Shown: positions 1 to 9,221, counted from the first letter of the stretch. The stretch: DNA of 64,000 bases from SPCO01 sp964579825 (GCA_964579825.1 CAZOHT010000009.1:41503-105502), one strand, 5' to 3'. A program made the numbers and translations. The notes: generated by a model from the sequence alone, not told the origin.

Positions 1-990
1 TCCATCCTCGCGCGCGACCTGGCCATCGGCGGCGAGCGCTGGTCCAAGGGCCGCCGCCTGACCGTCGAGGACCTGCACGCGGTCGCGGCCGCCCCGCACG
101 GCCCGGCGATCAGCGTCGTCGTGCCCGAGGCCGGCGAACTCCACGAGGATGACGCCGCGCTCCGGCTGGCCACGGCCGTGGCCGGACCCGGCCTGACGCT
201 GCGTGGCCCGGCCCAGAGCCGGGTGGACCTCCTTGCCGCGCACGCCGGCGTCCTCAACGTCCGGATCGCGGAACTGGAGCGGGTCAACCGGATCGACCCG
301 CTCGAGGTCTTCACCGCGTTCGATGGCCAGGTCGTGGAGGCGGGCGACCTCGTGGCCAGCGTGAAGGTCGCCCCGCACGTCGTGGACGCCGCGACCGTGG
401 ACGAGGGCGCTCGCGTGGCGCGGTTCGCCGGTCACCCGCTCGTCTGGGTCGCGCCGTTCATCCCGGCCCGGGTCGGCGTCATCGTGAAGGAGTCGCTCCG
501 CGCCGCGGATCGCCAGCGGTTCGAGGCGAGCGTGCGCGCGAAGGTGGAGGGCCTCGGCTCGGAGCTCGTGGCGATCGACTACGTGGAGGACACGGTGGAT
601 GCGGTCGAGGCCTCGCTGTCCGTGTTCACCCAGCCACCGGACTCGGTCGAGCTGATCCTGACCGCGGGCGGCGCCAGCACGGACCCGTCCGACGCCTACT
701 ACCTCGCGATCGCGGCGCTCGGCGGCCGGATGGTCCGGCGTGGTGTCCCGGCCCACCCCGGATCCATGCTCTGGCTGGCCCGCATCGGGCGGACCGCGAT
801 CGTGGGTCTGCCCACCTGCGGCGCCTATTCGAAGGCGACCGCGGCGGACCTGCTCCTGCCGCGGCTGCTCAGCGGGGAGCCCGCCTCGGAACGCACGGTC
901 GCGAAGCTCGGCTACGGCGGATTGCTGACCCGGAGCCAGCGCTTCCGGTTCCCGCCGTACGCCCGGGACTTGGATGCCCCCGATGGCTGA
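1..990 (+). CDS. Molybdopterin-binding (MoeA/MogA-like) protein, 5' end outside window
   Basis: The reading frame is open from base 1, so the N-terminus lies upstream; a GTG at 121 is only an internal codon. The visible 329 residues hold a MoCF-type molybdopterin-binding fold: the segment ILTAGGASTDPSDA near the middle resembles the TGG..P.D loop of MogA/MoeA domains, followed by the PAHPGSMLWLARIG and GLPTCGAYSKAT segments. Such proteins sit beside xanthine dehydrogenase or CO dehydrogenase genes and are thought to bind or hand over the molybdenum cofactor. It is 12 bp upstream of the CoxD-like ATPase gene and probably belongs to the same maturation group. The family assignment is good; the exact reaction is not known. 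Confidence 0.8.
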   Translation, partial: SILARDLAIGGERWSKGRRLTVEDLHAVAAAPHGPAISVVVPEAGELHEDDAALRLATAVAGPGLTLRGPAQSRVDLLAAHAGVLNVRIAELERVNRIDPLEVFTAFDGQVVEAGDLVASVKVAPHVVDAATVDEGARVARFAGHPLVWVAPFIPARVGVIVKESLRAADRQRFEASVRAKVEGLGSELVAIDYVEDTVDAVEASLSVFTQPPDSVELILTAGGASTDPSDAYYLAIAALGGRMVRRGVPAHPGSMLWLARIGRTAIVGLPTCGAYSKATAADLLLPRLLSGEPASERTVAKLGYGGLLTRSQRFRFPPYARDLDAPDG

Positions 991-996
991 TAGATT
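991..996 (+). promoter_or_regulatory. Leaderless-type -10 hexamer before coxD-like gene
   Basis: TAGATT ends 6 nt before the ATG at 1003, and no Shine-Dalgarno sequence is present between them. The spacing would start transcription at or next to the start codon. The same arrangement recurs at several other genes in this window. Confidence 0.4.
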
Positions 997-1002
997 CCCT
1001 CG

Positions 1003-1920
1003 ATGACCGACCGTGACGCCCGGCCTGCCGGGACCCGCTCCATCGAGGCGCTGACCGACGAGTTCCGCGAGCGCGACTACATCACGGATCGGTCGCTCGC
1101 GACGGCCGTCTTCCTCGCGCTGGAACTCGGTCGGCCGCTGCTGCTCGAAGGCGAGGCCGGCGTCGGCAAGACCGAGCTGGCGAAGGTCCTCGCGGCGAGC
1201 CTGGGCGCCCCGCTCATCCGGCTCCAGTGCTACGAGGGGCTGGACGTCAACACGGCCGTCTACGAGTGGAACTACCCGCGCCAGATGCTCGAGATCCGGC
1301 TCCTGGAGGCCCGCGGTGAGGCGGACCGGGCCACCGCCCACGACATCTTCGGGCGGGACTTCCTCATCCGGCGACCACTCCTCCAGGCGCTGGAGTCCAC
1401 CGACGGCGTCGCGCCGGTCCTGCTCATCGACGAGATCGACCGGGCGGACGAGGAATTCGAGGCGTACCTGCTCGAGATCCTGTCCGACTTCCAGGTGACG
1501 GTCCCGGAGATCGGCACGATCAAGGCCGAGCTCCCGCCGCGGGTCATCCTGACCTCGAACCGGACGCGCGAGGTCCACGACGCGCTCAAGCGGCGCTGCC
1601 TCTATCACTGGATCGACTACCCCACGGCGCAGAAGGAGTTCGAGATCGTCCTGGCCCGGGTGCCGCTGGCGCCCGAGCAGCTCGCCCGCGAGGTCGTCGG
1701 CTTCGTCCATCGGCTGCGCGAGGCGGACCTGACCAAGGTGCCGGGCATCGCCGAGACGCTCGACTGGGCCGCCGCGCTCCTGTCGCTCGGGGCGCGCGAG
1801 CTGACGCCGGAGATCGTCGACGAGACGCTGGGCGTCGTGCTCAAGTACGAAGAGGACATCCGCCAGGTCAAGGGCGAGGCGACCAGGCGATACCTGGCGG
1901 AGACCGCCGCCGGCGGCTGA
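1003..1920 (+). CDS. coxD: MoxR-family AAA+ ATPase, CoxD-like
   Basis: A 305-residue AAA+ ATPase. Walker A GEAGVGKT is at residues 50-57, Walker B VLLIDEID at 139-146, sensor 1 ILTSNR at 182-187, and an RRCLYHWIDYP arginine-finger region near 197. MoxR ATPases act with von Willebrand A partners as metal-centre chaperones; CoxD of Oligotropha carboxidovorans works in assembly of the Mo-S-Cu site of CO dehydrogenase. The CoxE-like VWA gene follows 10 bp later and an XdhC gene after that, which is the coxD-coxE-coxF order. The start is ATG without a ribosome site but with a -10-like hexamer just upstream. The role in CO dehydrogenase maturation is inferred from family and neighbours. Confidence 0.88.
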   Translation: MTDRDARPAGTRSIEALTDEFRERDYITDRSLATAVFLALELGRPLLLEGEAGVGKTELAKVLAASLGAPLIRLQCYEGLDVNTAVYEWNYPRQMLEIRLLEARGEADRATAHDIFGRDFLIRRPLLQALESTDGVAPVLLIDEIDRADEEFEAYLLEILSDFQVTVPEIGTIKAELPPRVILTSNRTREVHDALKRRCLYHWIDYPTAQKEFEIVLARVPLAPEQLAREVVGFVHRLREADLTKVPGIAETLDWAAALLSLGARELTPEIVDETLGVVLKYEEDIRQVKGEATRRYLAETAAGG

Positions 1921-1930
1921 GGATCCACCC

Positions 1931-3322
1931 GTGACCGACCCTGCGATCGTCCAGGCACCGTTCGGCCCCGAGGTGGACGGGCGCCGTCTGCTGGGCGAAG
2001 CGGTCGGGTTCGCCCGGGCGCTCCGGGCCGCGCGGCTGTCGATCGACATCGGCGCGTCGGTCGACTTCGCACGTGCCCTGACCCTCGTCGAGATCGGCGA
2101 CCGTGTGCAGGTCCACGGCGCCGGTGCGGCGATCTTCGTGCGACGGCGCGACGACCGCGAGACGTACGACAAGGTGTTCGACCGCTGGTGGAAGCGCCGC
2201 GGCTCGCGGGTCGGGGCCGACTTCCAGGCACCGCCACTTCGGCGGCCGGACGACGCCGATCAGCCGGACGACGAGTCGGCCGGTGCCACGCAACCGGAAC
2301 CCGGCTCGGAGGCTCACTCGGCGCGGCCCGAGGAGCGGGGGACGCCGATCCCGGCCGAGGGCGAGGACGCCGACGACGAGGAGACCCCGATCGAGGGCGT
2401 GGTCGTCGCGCCGGACGCCTACTCCCAGGGCGAGGTGCTGCGCCATCGCGAGTTCGACCGGATGACGCCCGCGGAGCTTCGCGAAGCGGAGCGGCTCGTG
2501 GACGCGCTCATCCCGCGACTGGAGCGGCGCCGGACGCGTCGGTACGAACTGCATTCCCACGGTCGCCGCCTGGCGCCTCGGGCGATGTTCCGGCGCAACC
2601 TCGGCACCGGCGGTCAGCTCATGTCGTGGGTCTGGCGCCGCCAGATCCGCGAGCCGCGCTCGCTCGTGGTCCTGTGCGACATCTCGGGCTCCATGGAGCG
2701 TCACTCGCGGTTGCTGCTCCGGTTCGTGCAGGCGTTGTCGGCGGCATCCGAGGTCCGCACGGAGTCGTTCGTGTTCGGGACCCGCCTCACGCGCGTCACG
2801 CGCCTGCTGCGCGACCGGGACCGCGACCGCGCCCTCGCGCGCGTGTCCGATTCGGTCAACGACTGGGCCGGCGGGACGCGCATCGGCGAGTCGTTCCGCA
2901 CGTTCAACCAGCACTGGGCGCGTCGCTCGCTGCGGACGTCCGGCGTGGTCATCGTCGTGTCGGATGGCTGGGATCGCGGCGACCCGAACCTCGTCGCCAC
3001 CGAGACCGCCCGCCTGCGCCGGAACTGCCACCGGCTGGTCTGGCTGAACCCGCTGGCCGGCACGCCCGGCTACCAGCCGCTGGCCGGCGGGATGCGCGCC
3101 GCGTATCCATACATCGACGACTTCCTGCCGGCCGGGACCGTCGCCAGCCTGGAACGACTCGGCGAGATCCTGGGCGGCGTGCGGGCCGGCGACACGCGAC
3201 GGGGGAGTGAGGCGGCGGCGCACGCGTCCCTGCCGGGCGAGGTCGGGCCGGCCGTCGGGTCCACGCCCACCGTGGTCGGCGGCGACGTCATCGATCCGTC
3301 CGCCGCGAGGCCGCTGCGATGA
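1931..3322 (+). CDS. coxE: VWA-domain protein, CoxE-like
   Basis: A 463-residue protein starting with GTG. The N-terminal helical part (1-100) is followed by an acidic, low-complexity linker (about 105-160) and a C-terminal VWA domain. The metal-ion-dependent adhesion site is intact: DISGS at 250-254, T316 in GGTRIGE, and SDGWDRG at 344-350. CoxE proteins pair with the CoxD ATPase and probably recruit the apo-enzyme for metal insertion. It lies 10 bp after the ATPase gene and overlaps the next gene by ATGA, which indicates one operon with translational coupling. Confidence 0.87.
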   Translation: MTDPAIVQAPFGPEVDGRRLLGEAVGFARALRAARLSIDIGASVDFARALTLVEIGDRVQVHGAGAAIFVRRRDDRETYDKVFDRWWKRRGSRVGADFQAPPLRRPDDADQPDDESAGATQPEPGSEAHSARPEERGTPIPAEGEDADDEETPIEGVVVAPDAYSQGEVLRHREFDRMTPAELREAERLVDALIPRLERRRTRRYELHSHGRRLAPRAMFRRNLGTGGQLMSWVWRRQIREPRSLVVLCDISGSMERHSRLLLRFVQALSAASEVRTESFVFGTRLTRVTRLLRDRDRDRALARVSDSVNDWAGGTRIGESFRTFNQHWARRSLRTSGVVIVVSDGWDRGDPNLVATETARLRRNCHRLVWLNPLAGTPGYQPLAGGMRAAYPYIDDFLPAGTVASLERLGEILGGVRAGDTRRGSEAAAHASLPGEVGPAVGSTPTVVGGDVIDPSAARPLR

Positions 3323-4428
3323 AGGAACTCCTCGAGACCCTGGCCGGCTGGGAAGCGTCCGGGGCCGACGTCGGGCGGGCGGTCGTCGTGCGCACGTTCG
3401 GGTCCGCGCCGCGGCCCGAGGGCGCGGTCCTGCTGTACGCCACGGACGGCCGCATCGCCGGATCGGTGAGCGGCGGCTGCGTCGAGGGCGCCGCGGCCGA
3501 GGAGATCGATCACGCCCGCGCCACCGGCAACGCCCGCGTCATCCGCTACGGGATCAGCGACGAGCAGGCCTGGGACGTGGGCCTCGCCTGTGGCGGCACG
3601 ATCGACGTGCTGGTGGAGCCGGTCGCACCGGCCGTCGTCATCGAGGCGGCGAAGGCCTCGGTCGGCGCGGGCGGGCACGGATCCGCGGTCATCACGCCAC
3701 TCCCCGGGGACTCGCCACCGGCCGCCTTCGGGCCGCACGAACCCGGGGTGGGGGCGCCCCCAGCGACCGAGCTGGTCGTCGACGATCACGGGACGCTGAC
3801 CGGGACACTCGGGTCGTCCGACGCCGATGCCGCCCTCGTCGTCGCCGCGACCGAGGCCCTCAGGCGCGGCCTCTCGCGCACGGTCGAGATCGACGGTCGC
3901 TCGCTGTTCATCGAGGTGTTTCCCGTTCGGCCCCGACTGGTCATCGTCGGTGGCGTGGAGGTCGCCCGGTCGCTCGTTCGGCTGGCCCGCGAGCTCGGCT
4001 TCGAGACGGTCGTCGTCGATGGCCGGGAGGCGTTCGCCACGAAGGAGCGCTTCCCCGAAGTCGATCACCTGGTCATCGGCTGGCCGGACGAGGTCGCCGA
4101 CGAGATCGGCCTCGGGCCGAACGATGCCGTCGCCGTCCTGTCGCATGACGTGAAGTTCGACGAGCCCGCGATCGTCGAAGCGCTGCGGCGGGGGTGTCGC
4201 TACGTCGGCGCGGTGGGCTCGAAGAAGACGCAGGGCGACCGACGCGCGCGATTGCTCGGGGCCGGCGTCAGCGAGGCGGACCTGGCTCGCCTGCGTGGGC
4301 CGGTCGGCCTGGACCTGGGAGGCCGCGCGCCGGCCGAGACCGCCCTCGCCATCCTGGCCGAGATCGTCGCGGACCGATATGGCGGCAGCGGCCGCCCGAT
4401 GCTGGACCTGGTCGGCGCCCGCGCCTGA
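3319..4428 (+). CDS. coxF: XdhC/CoxF-family molybdenum cofactor maturation protein
   Basis: A 369-residue XdhC-family protein. The N-terminal XdhC_CoxI domain has the signature GSVSGGCVEGAAAEE (about residues 51-65). The C-terminal Rossmann-like XdhC_C domain runs from LVIVGGVEVARSL (about 211) to VGAVGSKKTQGDRRARL. XdhC proteins bind and protect sulfurated molybdenum cofactor and insert it into hydroxylases of the xanthine dehydrogenase/CO dehydrogenase family. The start codon overlaps the coxE-like stop (ATGA). A second XdhC-type gene, shorter and fused to a YHS domain, lies after coxL at 16647, so the locus has two non-identical XdhC proteins. CoxF is chosen over CoxI from gene order. Confidence 0.85.
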   Translation: MKELLETLAGWEASGADVGRAVVVRTFGSAPRPEGAVLLYATDGRIAGSVSGGCVEGAAAEEIDHARATGNARVIRYGISDEQAWDVGLACGGTIDVLVEPVAPAVVIEAAKASVGAGGHGSAVITPLPGDSPPAAFGPHEPGVGAPPATELVVDDHGTLTGTLGSSDADAALVVAATEALRRGLSRTVEIDGRSLFIEVFPVRPRLVIVGGVEVARSLVRLARELGFETVVVDGREAFATKERFPEVDHLVIGWPDEVADEIGLGPNDAVAVLSHDVKFDEPAIVEALRRGCRYVGAVGSKKTQGDRRARLLGAGVSEADLARLRGPVGLDLGGRAPAETALAILAEIVADRYGGSGRPMLDLVGARA

Positions 4429-4450
4429 CCGGTCACCCGAGGAGCACCCG

Positions 4451-5911
4451 ATGAGCCCGAGCGAACCGAGCACCGTCAGGCACCCCGCCGATCTCGAGCG
4501 TGACACGCCCGACCTCCTGCGCCGGACCGCCGAGATCGCCATCGACTATCGGTCGTCGCTGCCCGATCGGCGGGTCGGTGCCCGGCCGGGCCTGACGGCC
4601 GACGATCTCCGCCGCGCCATCGGCGGCCCGATGCCCGACCATGGGGAGGCGCCCGGGGACGTCATCGATGCCCTCGTGGCCGGGGTGGAGCCGGGCCTGA
4701 TCGCGATGGGCTCGCCACGCTACTTCGGCTTCGTCATCGGCGGGTCCGTACCGGCGGCGCTCGCCGCGGACTGGCTGACGTCCGTCTGGGAGCAGAACGT
4801 CGGCCTCTTCCTGGGGACGCCCGCCGCCTCCACGATCGAGGAGATCGCCGCCGACTGGCTGATCGACTTGCTCGGCCTGCCGAAGGCGTCGTCCGTGGGC
4901 TTCACGACCGGGGCGACGGTGGCGCATCTGACGGCCCTGCTCGCGGCCCGCCATGCCGTCCTGCGCGATGTCGGCTGGGATGTGGAAGAGGACGGGCTCA
5001 TCGGGGCGCCGACCGTCCACGTCGTCGTCGGCGCGGACGTCCACAGCTCGTTGCTGAAGGCGCTCAAGATGGTGGGCCTGGGCCGCGGACGGGCGATCCG
5101 GGTCGCGAGCGACGACGAGGGCCGGATGCGCCCGGCCGAGTTGACGCGTGTGCTGGCCGAACTGCCGGCCGGACCGACCATCGTCTGCGCCCAGGCGGGC
5201 GAGGTGAACACCGGCGCCTTCGACGATCTCGATGCGATCGCGGATGTGGTCGCCAGCCGACCCGGGACGTGGCTCCACATCGACGGCGCGTTCGGCCTGT
5301 GGGTCGCCGCGACCCCGTCCATGCGAGGCCTGATCCACGGTCACGACCGGGCCGACTCGTGGACGACCGACGCGCACAAGTGGCTGAACGTGCCGTACGA
5401 CTCGGGGCTCGTGTTCGTGCGCGACGCCGCCGCCCATCGCGCGGCGACCGGGGTGGCGGCCGCGTACCTGCCGCCGGCGCCCGGAGCGGAGCGCGACCCG
5501 TTCGACTATGTGCCGGAGCTCAGCCGCCGGGCCCGCGGGTTCGCGGTCTACGCCGCACTGCGGTCGCTGGGACGCGACGGGATCGCCGAGATGGTCGAAC
5601 GGGACTGCCGCGTGGCGCGCCACATGGCCGATGCCCTGGCCGCCCTCCCCGGCGCTGACGTCGTCAACGAGGTCGTCCTGAACCAGGTGCTCGTCCGCTT
5701 CGATGACGACGATGCGATCACGCGAGACGTGGGAGCGCGCGTCCAGGAGGACGGGACCGCCTGGATGAGCGGGACCACGTACCACGGCCGGGTCGCGCTC
5801 CGCATCTCCGTCTCGAACTGGGCCACGACCGAGGAAGACGGCGATCGGACCGTGGCGGCGATGGCCCGCGGCCTCGCCGACGCCAGGGCGGCCCGCGCGA
5901 CGGACGGGTGA
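4451..5911 (+). CDS. Group II PLP-dependent decarboxylase
   Basis: A 486-residue protein of the aromatic-L-amino-acid/tyrosine/glutamate decarboxylase superfamily (fold type I). The PLP lysine is K310 in DAHKWLNVPYDSG, preceded by HIDGAFGLWVA, which carries the aspartate for the pyridine nitrogen. The start at ATG 4451 is set by the GAGGAG ribosome site at about 4439-4444; the frame is open further upstream but overlaps the previous gene. The substrate cannot be read from sequence. The gene is embedded between the XdhC-like gene and the MocA fusion, with a 4-bp GTGA overlap to the latter, so it is co-transcribed with cofactor genes, which is unusual for an amino-acid decarboxylase. Confidence 0.82.
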   Translation: MSPSEPSTVRHPADLERDTPDLLRRTAEIAIDYRSSLPDRRVGARPGLTADDLRRAIGGPMPDHGEAPGDVIDALVAGVEPGLIAMGSPRYFGFVIGGSVPAALAADWLTSVWEQNVGLFLGTPAASTIEEIAADWLIDLLGLPKASSVGFTTGATVAHLTALLAARHAVLRDVGWDVEEDGLIGAPTVHVVVGADVHSSLLKALKMVGLGRGRAIRVASDDEGRMRPAELTRVLAELPAGPTIVCAQAGEVNTGAFDDLDAIADVVASRPGTWLHIDGAFGLWVAATPSMRGLIHGHDRADSWTTDAHKWLNVPYDSGLVFVRDAAAHRAATGVAAAYLPPAPGAERDPFDYVPELSRRARGFAVYAALRSLGRDGIAEMVERDCRVARHMADALAALPGADVVNEVVLNQVLVRFDDDDAITRDVGARVQEDGTAWMSGTTYHGRVALRISVSNWATTEEDGDRTVAAMARGLADARAARATDG

Positions 5912-7320
5912 GCGACCGCATCACGGCGATCGTCCTGGCGGCCGGCGCCGGCTCCCGATTCGGCGGTGGCAAGCTGCTCGCCTCCCTCGGAGGTATGCCG
6001 ATCCTCCAACACGTCCTCGACACCGTGGCGGCGGCCGGGCTCGAGGATGTCATCGTCGTCCTCGGGCGCGATGGCGAGGCCGTCGAGGCATCCATCCGCT
6101 GGCGGACCGAGCGTCGCGTGACCAATCCGGCGCCGGAGCGCGGTCTGTCCAGCTCGCTGCTGACCGGGATGGCCGCCCTCGACCCGGATCCGGCCGGCGT
6201 CCTGATCGTCCTCGGCGACCAGCCCCGCCTGTCGGTCGAGACGATCCAGGCGCTGCTCCACGCTCCCGACGACCCGGCACGTCCCGTCGTGGCACCGCGG
6301 TACGATGACGACGGGGGCCGGAACCCGGTCCTGGTCCGTCGTCCGGCGATCGCCCTGCTCGAACAGGCGGTGGGCGATCGGGGCCTCGGTCCCATCCTCG
6401 CGGATCGCAGCGACCTGGTCCTGGACGTGCCTGTCGCCGGGACCAACCCCGACGTCGATTCGCGGGCGGATCTCGCGCGACTTGTCGAGCAGGCGTGGGG
6501 CGACCAGGTCCGCGCCAACGCCGAGCAGGTGGACCGCGTCCGCGAGGTCCCCGACGGGACGGACTTCTACGCCCCGGTCCGGTCCATGTTCCGGGCCGAC
6601 CCGACGCGGACCGGCGACCCGGTGCTGGACATCCTGCTGGGCATCGTCCGACCCGGTGACACATGGCTGGACGTCGGCGCCGGCGCCGGTCGGTTCGCCT
6701 TGCCGATCGCGCGATCGCTGGCGCCTTCGGGCGGGTCCGTCATCGCCCTCGACGCGTCGGCCTCCATGCTGGAGGCGGCGCGAGAGATCGCCACGCAGTA
6801 CGGCATCGGCAACCTGCGGACGATCGAGGCCCGCTGGCCACCCGACCACAGCGCGATGCGCATCGACGACGTTCGGTCGGACGTCGTGCTCATCGCCCAC
6901 GTCGGTTACGACGTCGAGGCGATCGGACCGTTCGTCGACGCCATGGAGGCGGCCGCGCGACGCGAACTCGTCGCAGTGCTCATGGACCAGATGCCGGCAT
7001 CGGCCGCGGATGCCTTCTGGCCGCTCGTCCACGGCGAGGCACGTGTCCCGCTCCCCGCCCTGTCGGACTTCGTCGCGCTCCTGGATGTCCGCGATCGGTC
7101 GCCGATCGTCCGCCGCGTGACCGACGAGCGCCGCCGGTTCGAGTCGCGCGACGCGCTCGAGGGCTTCGTCCGACGCCAACTCTGGATCGACCCGGCCGGG
7201 CCGAAGGAGGCCCGATTCCAGGCGGCGATGGACGAGCTTGCGCTTCCCGATGGTGATGGCTGGACGATCCGGGGCCGCGGCCCGGTCGACATCGGGATCG
7301 TCACGTGGGCACCCCGGTGA
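5908..7320 (+). CDS. MocA-like nucleotidyltransferase fused to SAM methyltransferase
   Basis: A 470-residue two-domain protein starting with GTG that overlaps the previous stop. Residues 1-195 form a MobA/MocA-type nucleotidyltransferase: LAAGAGSRFGGGK at 10-22 (nucleotide loop) and LGDQPRL at 102-108 (metal-binding Asp). Such enzymes add CMP or GMP to molybdopterin; CO dehydrogenase uses molybdopterin cytosine dinucleotide, so a MocA role fits. Residues about 230-440 form a class I methyltransferase with motif I DVGAGAGRF at 255-263 and D282 ending strand 2. No stop or frameshift separates the two parts. What the methyltransferase modifies is unknown. Confidence 0.83.
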   Translation: MSDRITAIVLAAGAGSRFGGGKLLASLGGMPILQHVLDTVAAAGLEDVIVVLGRDGEAVEASIRWRTERRVTNPAPERGLSSSLLTGMAALDPDPAGVLIVLGDQPRLSVETIQALLHAPDDPARPVVAPRYDDDGGRNPVLVRRPAIALLEQAVGDRGLGPILADRSDLVLDVPVAGTNPDVDSRADLARLVEQAWGDQVRANAEQVDRVREVPDGTDFYAPVRSMFRADPTRTGDPVLDILLGIVRPGDTWLDVGAGAGRFALPIARSLAPSGGSVIALDASASMLEAAREIATQYGIGNLRTIEARWPPDHSAMRIDDVRSDVVLIAHVGYDVEAIGPFVDAMEAAARRELVAVLMDQMPASAADAFWPLVHGEARVPLPALSDFVALLDVRDRSPIVRRVTDERRRFESRDALEGFVRRQLWIDPAGPKEARFQAAMDELALPDGDGWTIRGRGPVDIGIVTWAPR

Positions 7321-7922
7321 CCGAGGAGAGCGTCGCGCCCGACGGCCGCACGATGGTCCACCCGCCCGATCGGGCCGCCTGGCGAGCCTGGCTGGCCGCC
7401 AACCATACGCGCCCGACCGGCGTCTGGGTCGTCATGGACCGGCGCGAGACGAACCCGACCCGGGTGGACTACGAGTCGGCGGTCGAGGAGGCGCTGTGCT
7501 TCGGGTGGATCGACTCGAAGGTCGTGAAGCTGGACCCCCAGCGCACGCTGCAGTGGTTCTCGCCACGGCGGCCGCGCGGGACGTGGGCTCGGACCAACAA
7601 GGCCCGGGTCGAACGCCTGACGGCGGCCGGCCTGATGATGCCGTCCGGCCTGGCGGCCATCGAGCAGGCGAAGCGTGACGGCTCGTGGACCCTGCTCGAT
7701 GACGTCGAGAACCTTGTCGTACCGGGCGACCTGGCCGCCGCGCTCGCGGGCGCGCCACCGGCGCAGGCGAACTGGGACGCGTTCAGCCGATCGGCCAGGA
7801 TGGCGCTCCTGCTCTGGATCGCGCAGGCCAGACGTCCGGAGACGCGGGCGGCGCGCATCGCCGAGATCGCGCGTCGGGCGGCCGTCAACGAGAAGGCGAA
7901 CGAGCCCCGCCCGAAGGCGTGA
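7317..7922 (+). CDS. YdeI/OmpD-associated family protein
   Basis: About 201 residues, with the family blocks VEEALCFGWIDSK and FSPRRPRGTWARTNK and a C-terminal helical segment SRSARMALLLWIAQARRPETR. The family is widespread and poorly understood; members have been linked to resistance against peptide bacteriocins in proteobacteria. The start is placed at the GTG (7317) that makes a GTGA overlap with the previous stop, the same coupling seen upstream; an in-frame GTG at 7305 and an ATG at 7353 are alternatives. It ends the plus-strand maturation run, with only 3 bp to the convergent DUF1501 gene. Confidence 0.75.
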   Translation: MTEESVAPDGRTMVHPPDRAAWRAWLAANHTRPTGVWVVMDRRETNPTRVDYESAVEEALCFGWIDSKVVKLDPQRTLQWFSPRRPRGTWARTNKARVERLTAAGLMMPSGLAAIEQAKRDGSWTLLDDVENLVVPGDLAAALAGAPPAQANWDAFSRSARMALLLWIAQARRPETRAARIAEIARRAAVNEKANEPRPKA

Positions 7923-7925
7923 CCG

Positions 7926-9200
7926 TCAGGCGATGACGCCCGGGATCGGGGTCGCACCGGCTCCAAGGACACTCGACGCCGGCACGCCCAGCCAGGCCTC
8001 GCTCAGCGTCGCGTAGTAGTCCCACAGGTCGACGGTCGCCTTCAGGTCGTCGTCGGCATCGAGGGCGTTCAGGTCCGGGTACGTGCCGAACAGCCCGGAC
8101 GCCACCGGCGCGCCGGCCATCAGGACGAAGGACGCCGCACCGTGGTCCAGGCCGTTGGAGGCGTTGTCCGGGACGCGCCGCCCGAACTCGCTCGTCGTCG
8201 CGACGACCACGCGGTTCGAGATGCCCCGCGTGACCAGGTCGTCGAGGAACCGATCAAGCGCGTTGTCCAGCTGGGTCATGAGCCGGGCGTGGCGGGCGAG
8301 GTGGTCGTCATGCGTGTCGAAGTCGCCGAAGAAGGGGACGTGGACGATGCGCACGCCCTCGTCCGAGGCCAGCAGGCGCGCGGCGAGACCCAGTTGCGTG
8401 CCTAGATCCGTGTTCGGATAACCGGCGGCACCGGGCGGCAGGTTGGCGGCGACATCCTCGGCGAAGGCCAGGGCATAGGCACCGCCCTTGCGGGCGCTGC
8501 GGAACGGGACGGCGGCGTTCGGGTCGGTCAGTTCGCACATCGTCTCCCAACCCGCGGTCCAGGCCTCGTCCATCTGGACGTTCCAGAACCGCGGGAAGCC
8601 GCCGTTGGAGTACGGCTGCATGGACAGCGTCGAGACGGAGGCGCTGACGAGGGCCGGGCTCGGGCCATAGCCCAACGACACGCCGACGGCCGGCACGTCG
8701 GGGTCGCCGATCGCGTCGCACAGGCGGCCGAGGAATCCGGTGGCCGTGAGCGTGGTGCTGTTCCGGTCGCCCGCCCACCAGCGCCGCAGCGACTCGAAGT
8801 GCGACAGGTCCGGCTTCGTCAGCCCGACGCCCTGGATGGCGGCGACGCCACGCGCGTGCAGCTTGACCAGGGACGGATGCAGCCCGACGGATCCGGACAC
8901 GGGCAGGATGGCGCTGTCGGCGATGGCCGTGCGTGGCCGGAGCGTGTGGTAGCGGGTGCTGCCGATCGGCGGGACCATGGACAGGCCGTCGTTGCCGCCG
9001 GCCATGTCGATGACGACGAGCTGGCGCTGGCCGACGGGGGCGGGCGCGGCGGGTGAGGCGCCCCCCGCGCCCGATGGTTCGCTCGATGCGCCGCCGGCCG
9101 CCACACCGCCGACACCGGCCACCGACGTGGCCGCGACGCCGGCACCGGCCGCGATCCCCAGCTGGAGGAAGCGGCGGCGGTCGATCAACTGCATCGGCAT
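7926..9200 (-). CDS. DUF1501 family Tat-exported protein
   Basis: 424 residues. A twin-arginine signal is clear: DRRRFLQLG at residues 7-15 followed by an alanine/glycine/valine-rich hydrophobic stretch. The mature part has DUF1501 features, including LVVIDMAGGNDGLS near its beginning and a C-terminal NGLDHG metal-ligand-like motif of alkaline-phosphatase/sulfatase-fold proteins. It is preceded by an AGGAGA ribosome site and follows the DUF1800 gene by 21 bp. DUF1800 and DUF1501 genes are commonly paired and encode exported proteins of unknown biochemistry. Ends 3 bp from the convergent YdeI-like gene. Confidence 0.87.
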   Translation of the reverse strand: MPMQLIDRRRFLQLGIAAGAGVAATSVAGVGGVAAGGASSEPSGAGGASPAAPAPVGQRQLVVIDMAGGNDGLSMVPPIGSTRYHTLRPRTAIADSAILPVSGSVGLHPSLVKLHARGVAAIQGVGLTKPDLSHFESLRRWWAGDRNSTTLTATGFLGRLCDAIGDPDVPAVGVSLGYGPSPALVSASVSTLSMQPYSNGGFPRFWNVQMDEAWTAGWETMCELTDPNAAVPFRSARKGGAYALAFAEDVAANLPPGAAGYPNTDLGTQLGLAARLLASDEGVRIVHVPFFGDFDTHDDHLARHARLMTQLDNALDRFLDDLVTRGISNRVVVATTSEFGRRVPDNASNGLDHGAASFVLMAGAPVASGLFGTYPDLNALDADDDLKATVDLWDYYATLSEAWLGVPASSVLGAGATPIPGVIA

Positions 9201-9221
9201 CGGTGGTCTCCTGTGGCCGGA

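Noticed and set aside
6490..6640. MocA-methyltransferase fusion as a frameshift or assembly error joining two genes
   Set aside because: The frame is continuous with normal codon use through the linker, and no start codon with a ribosome site marks a second gene.
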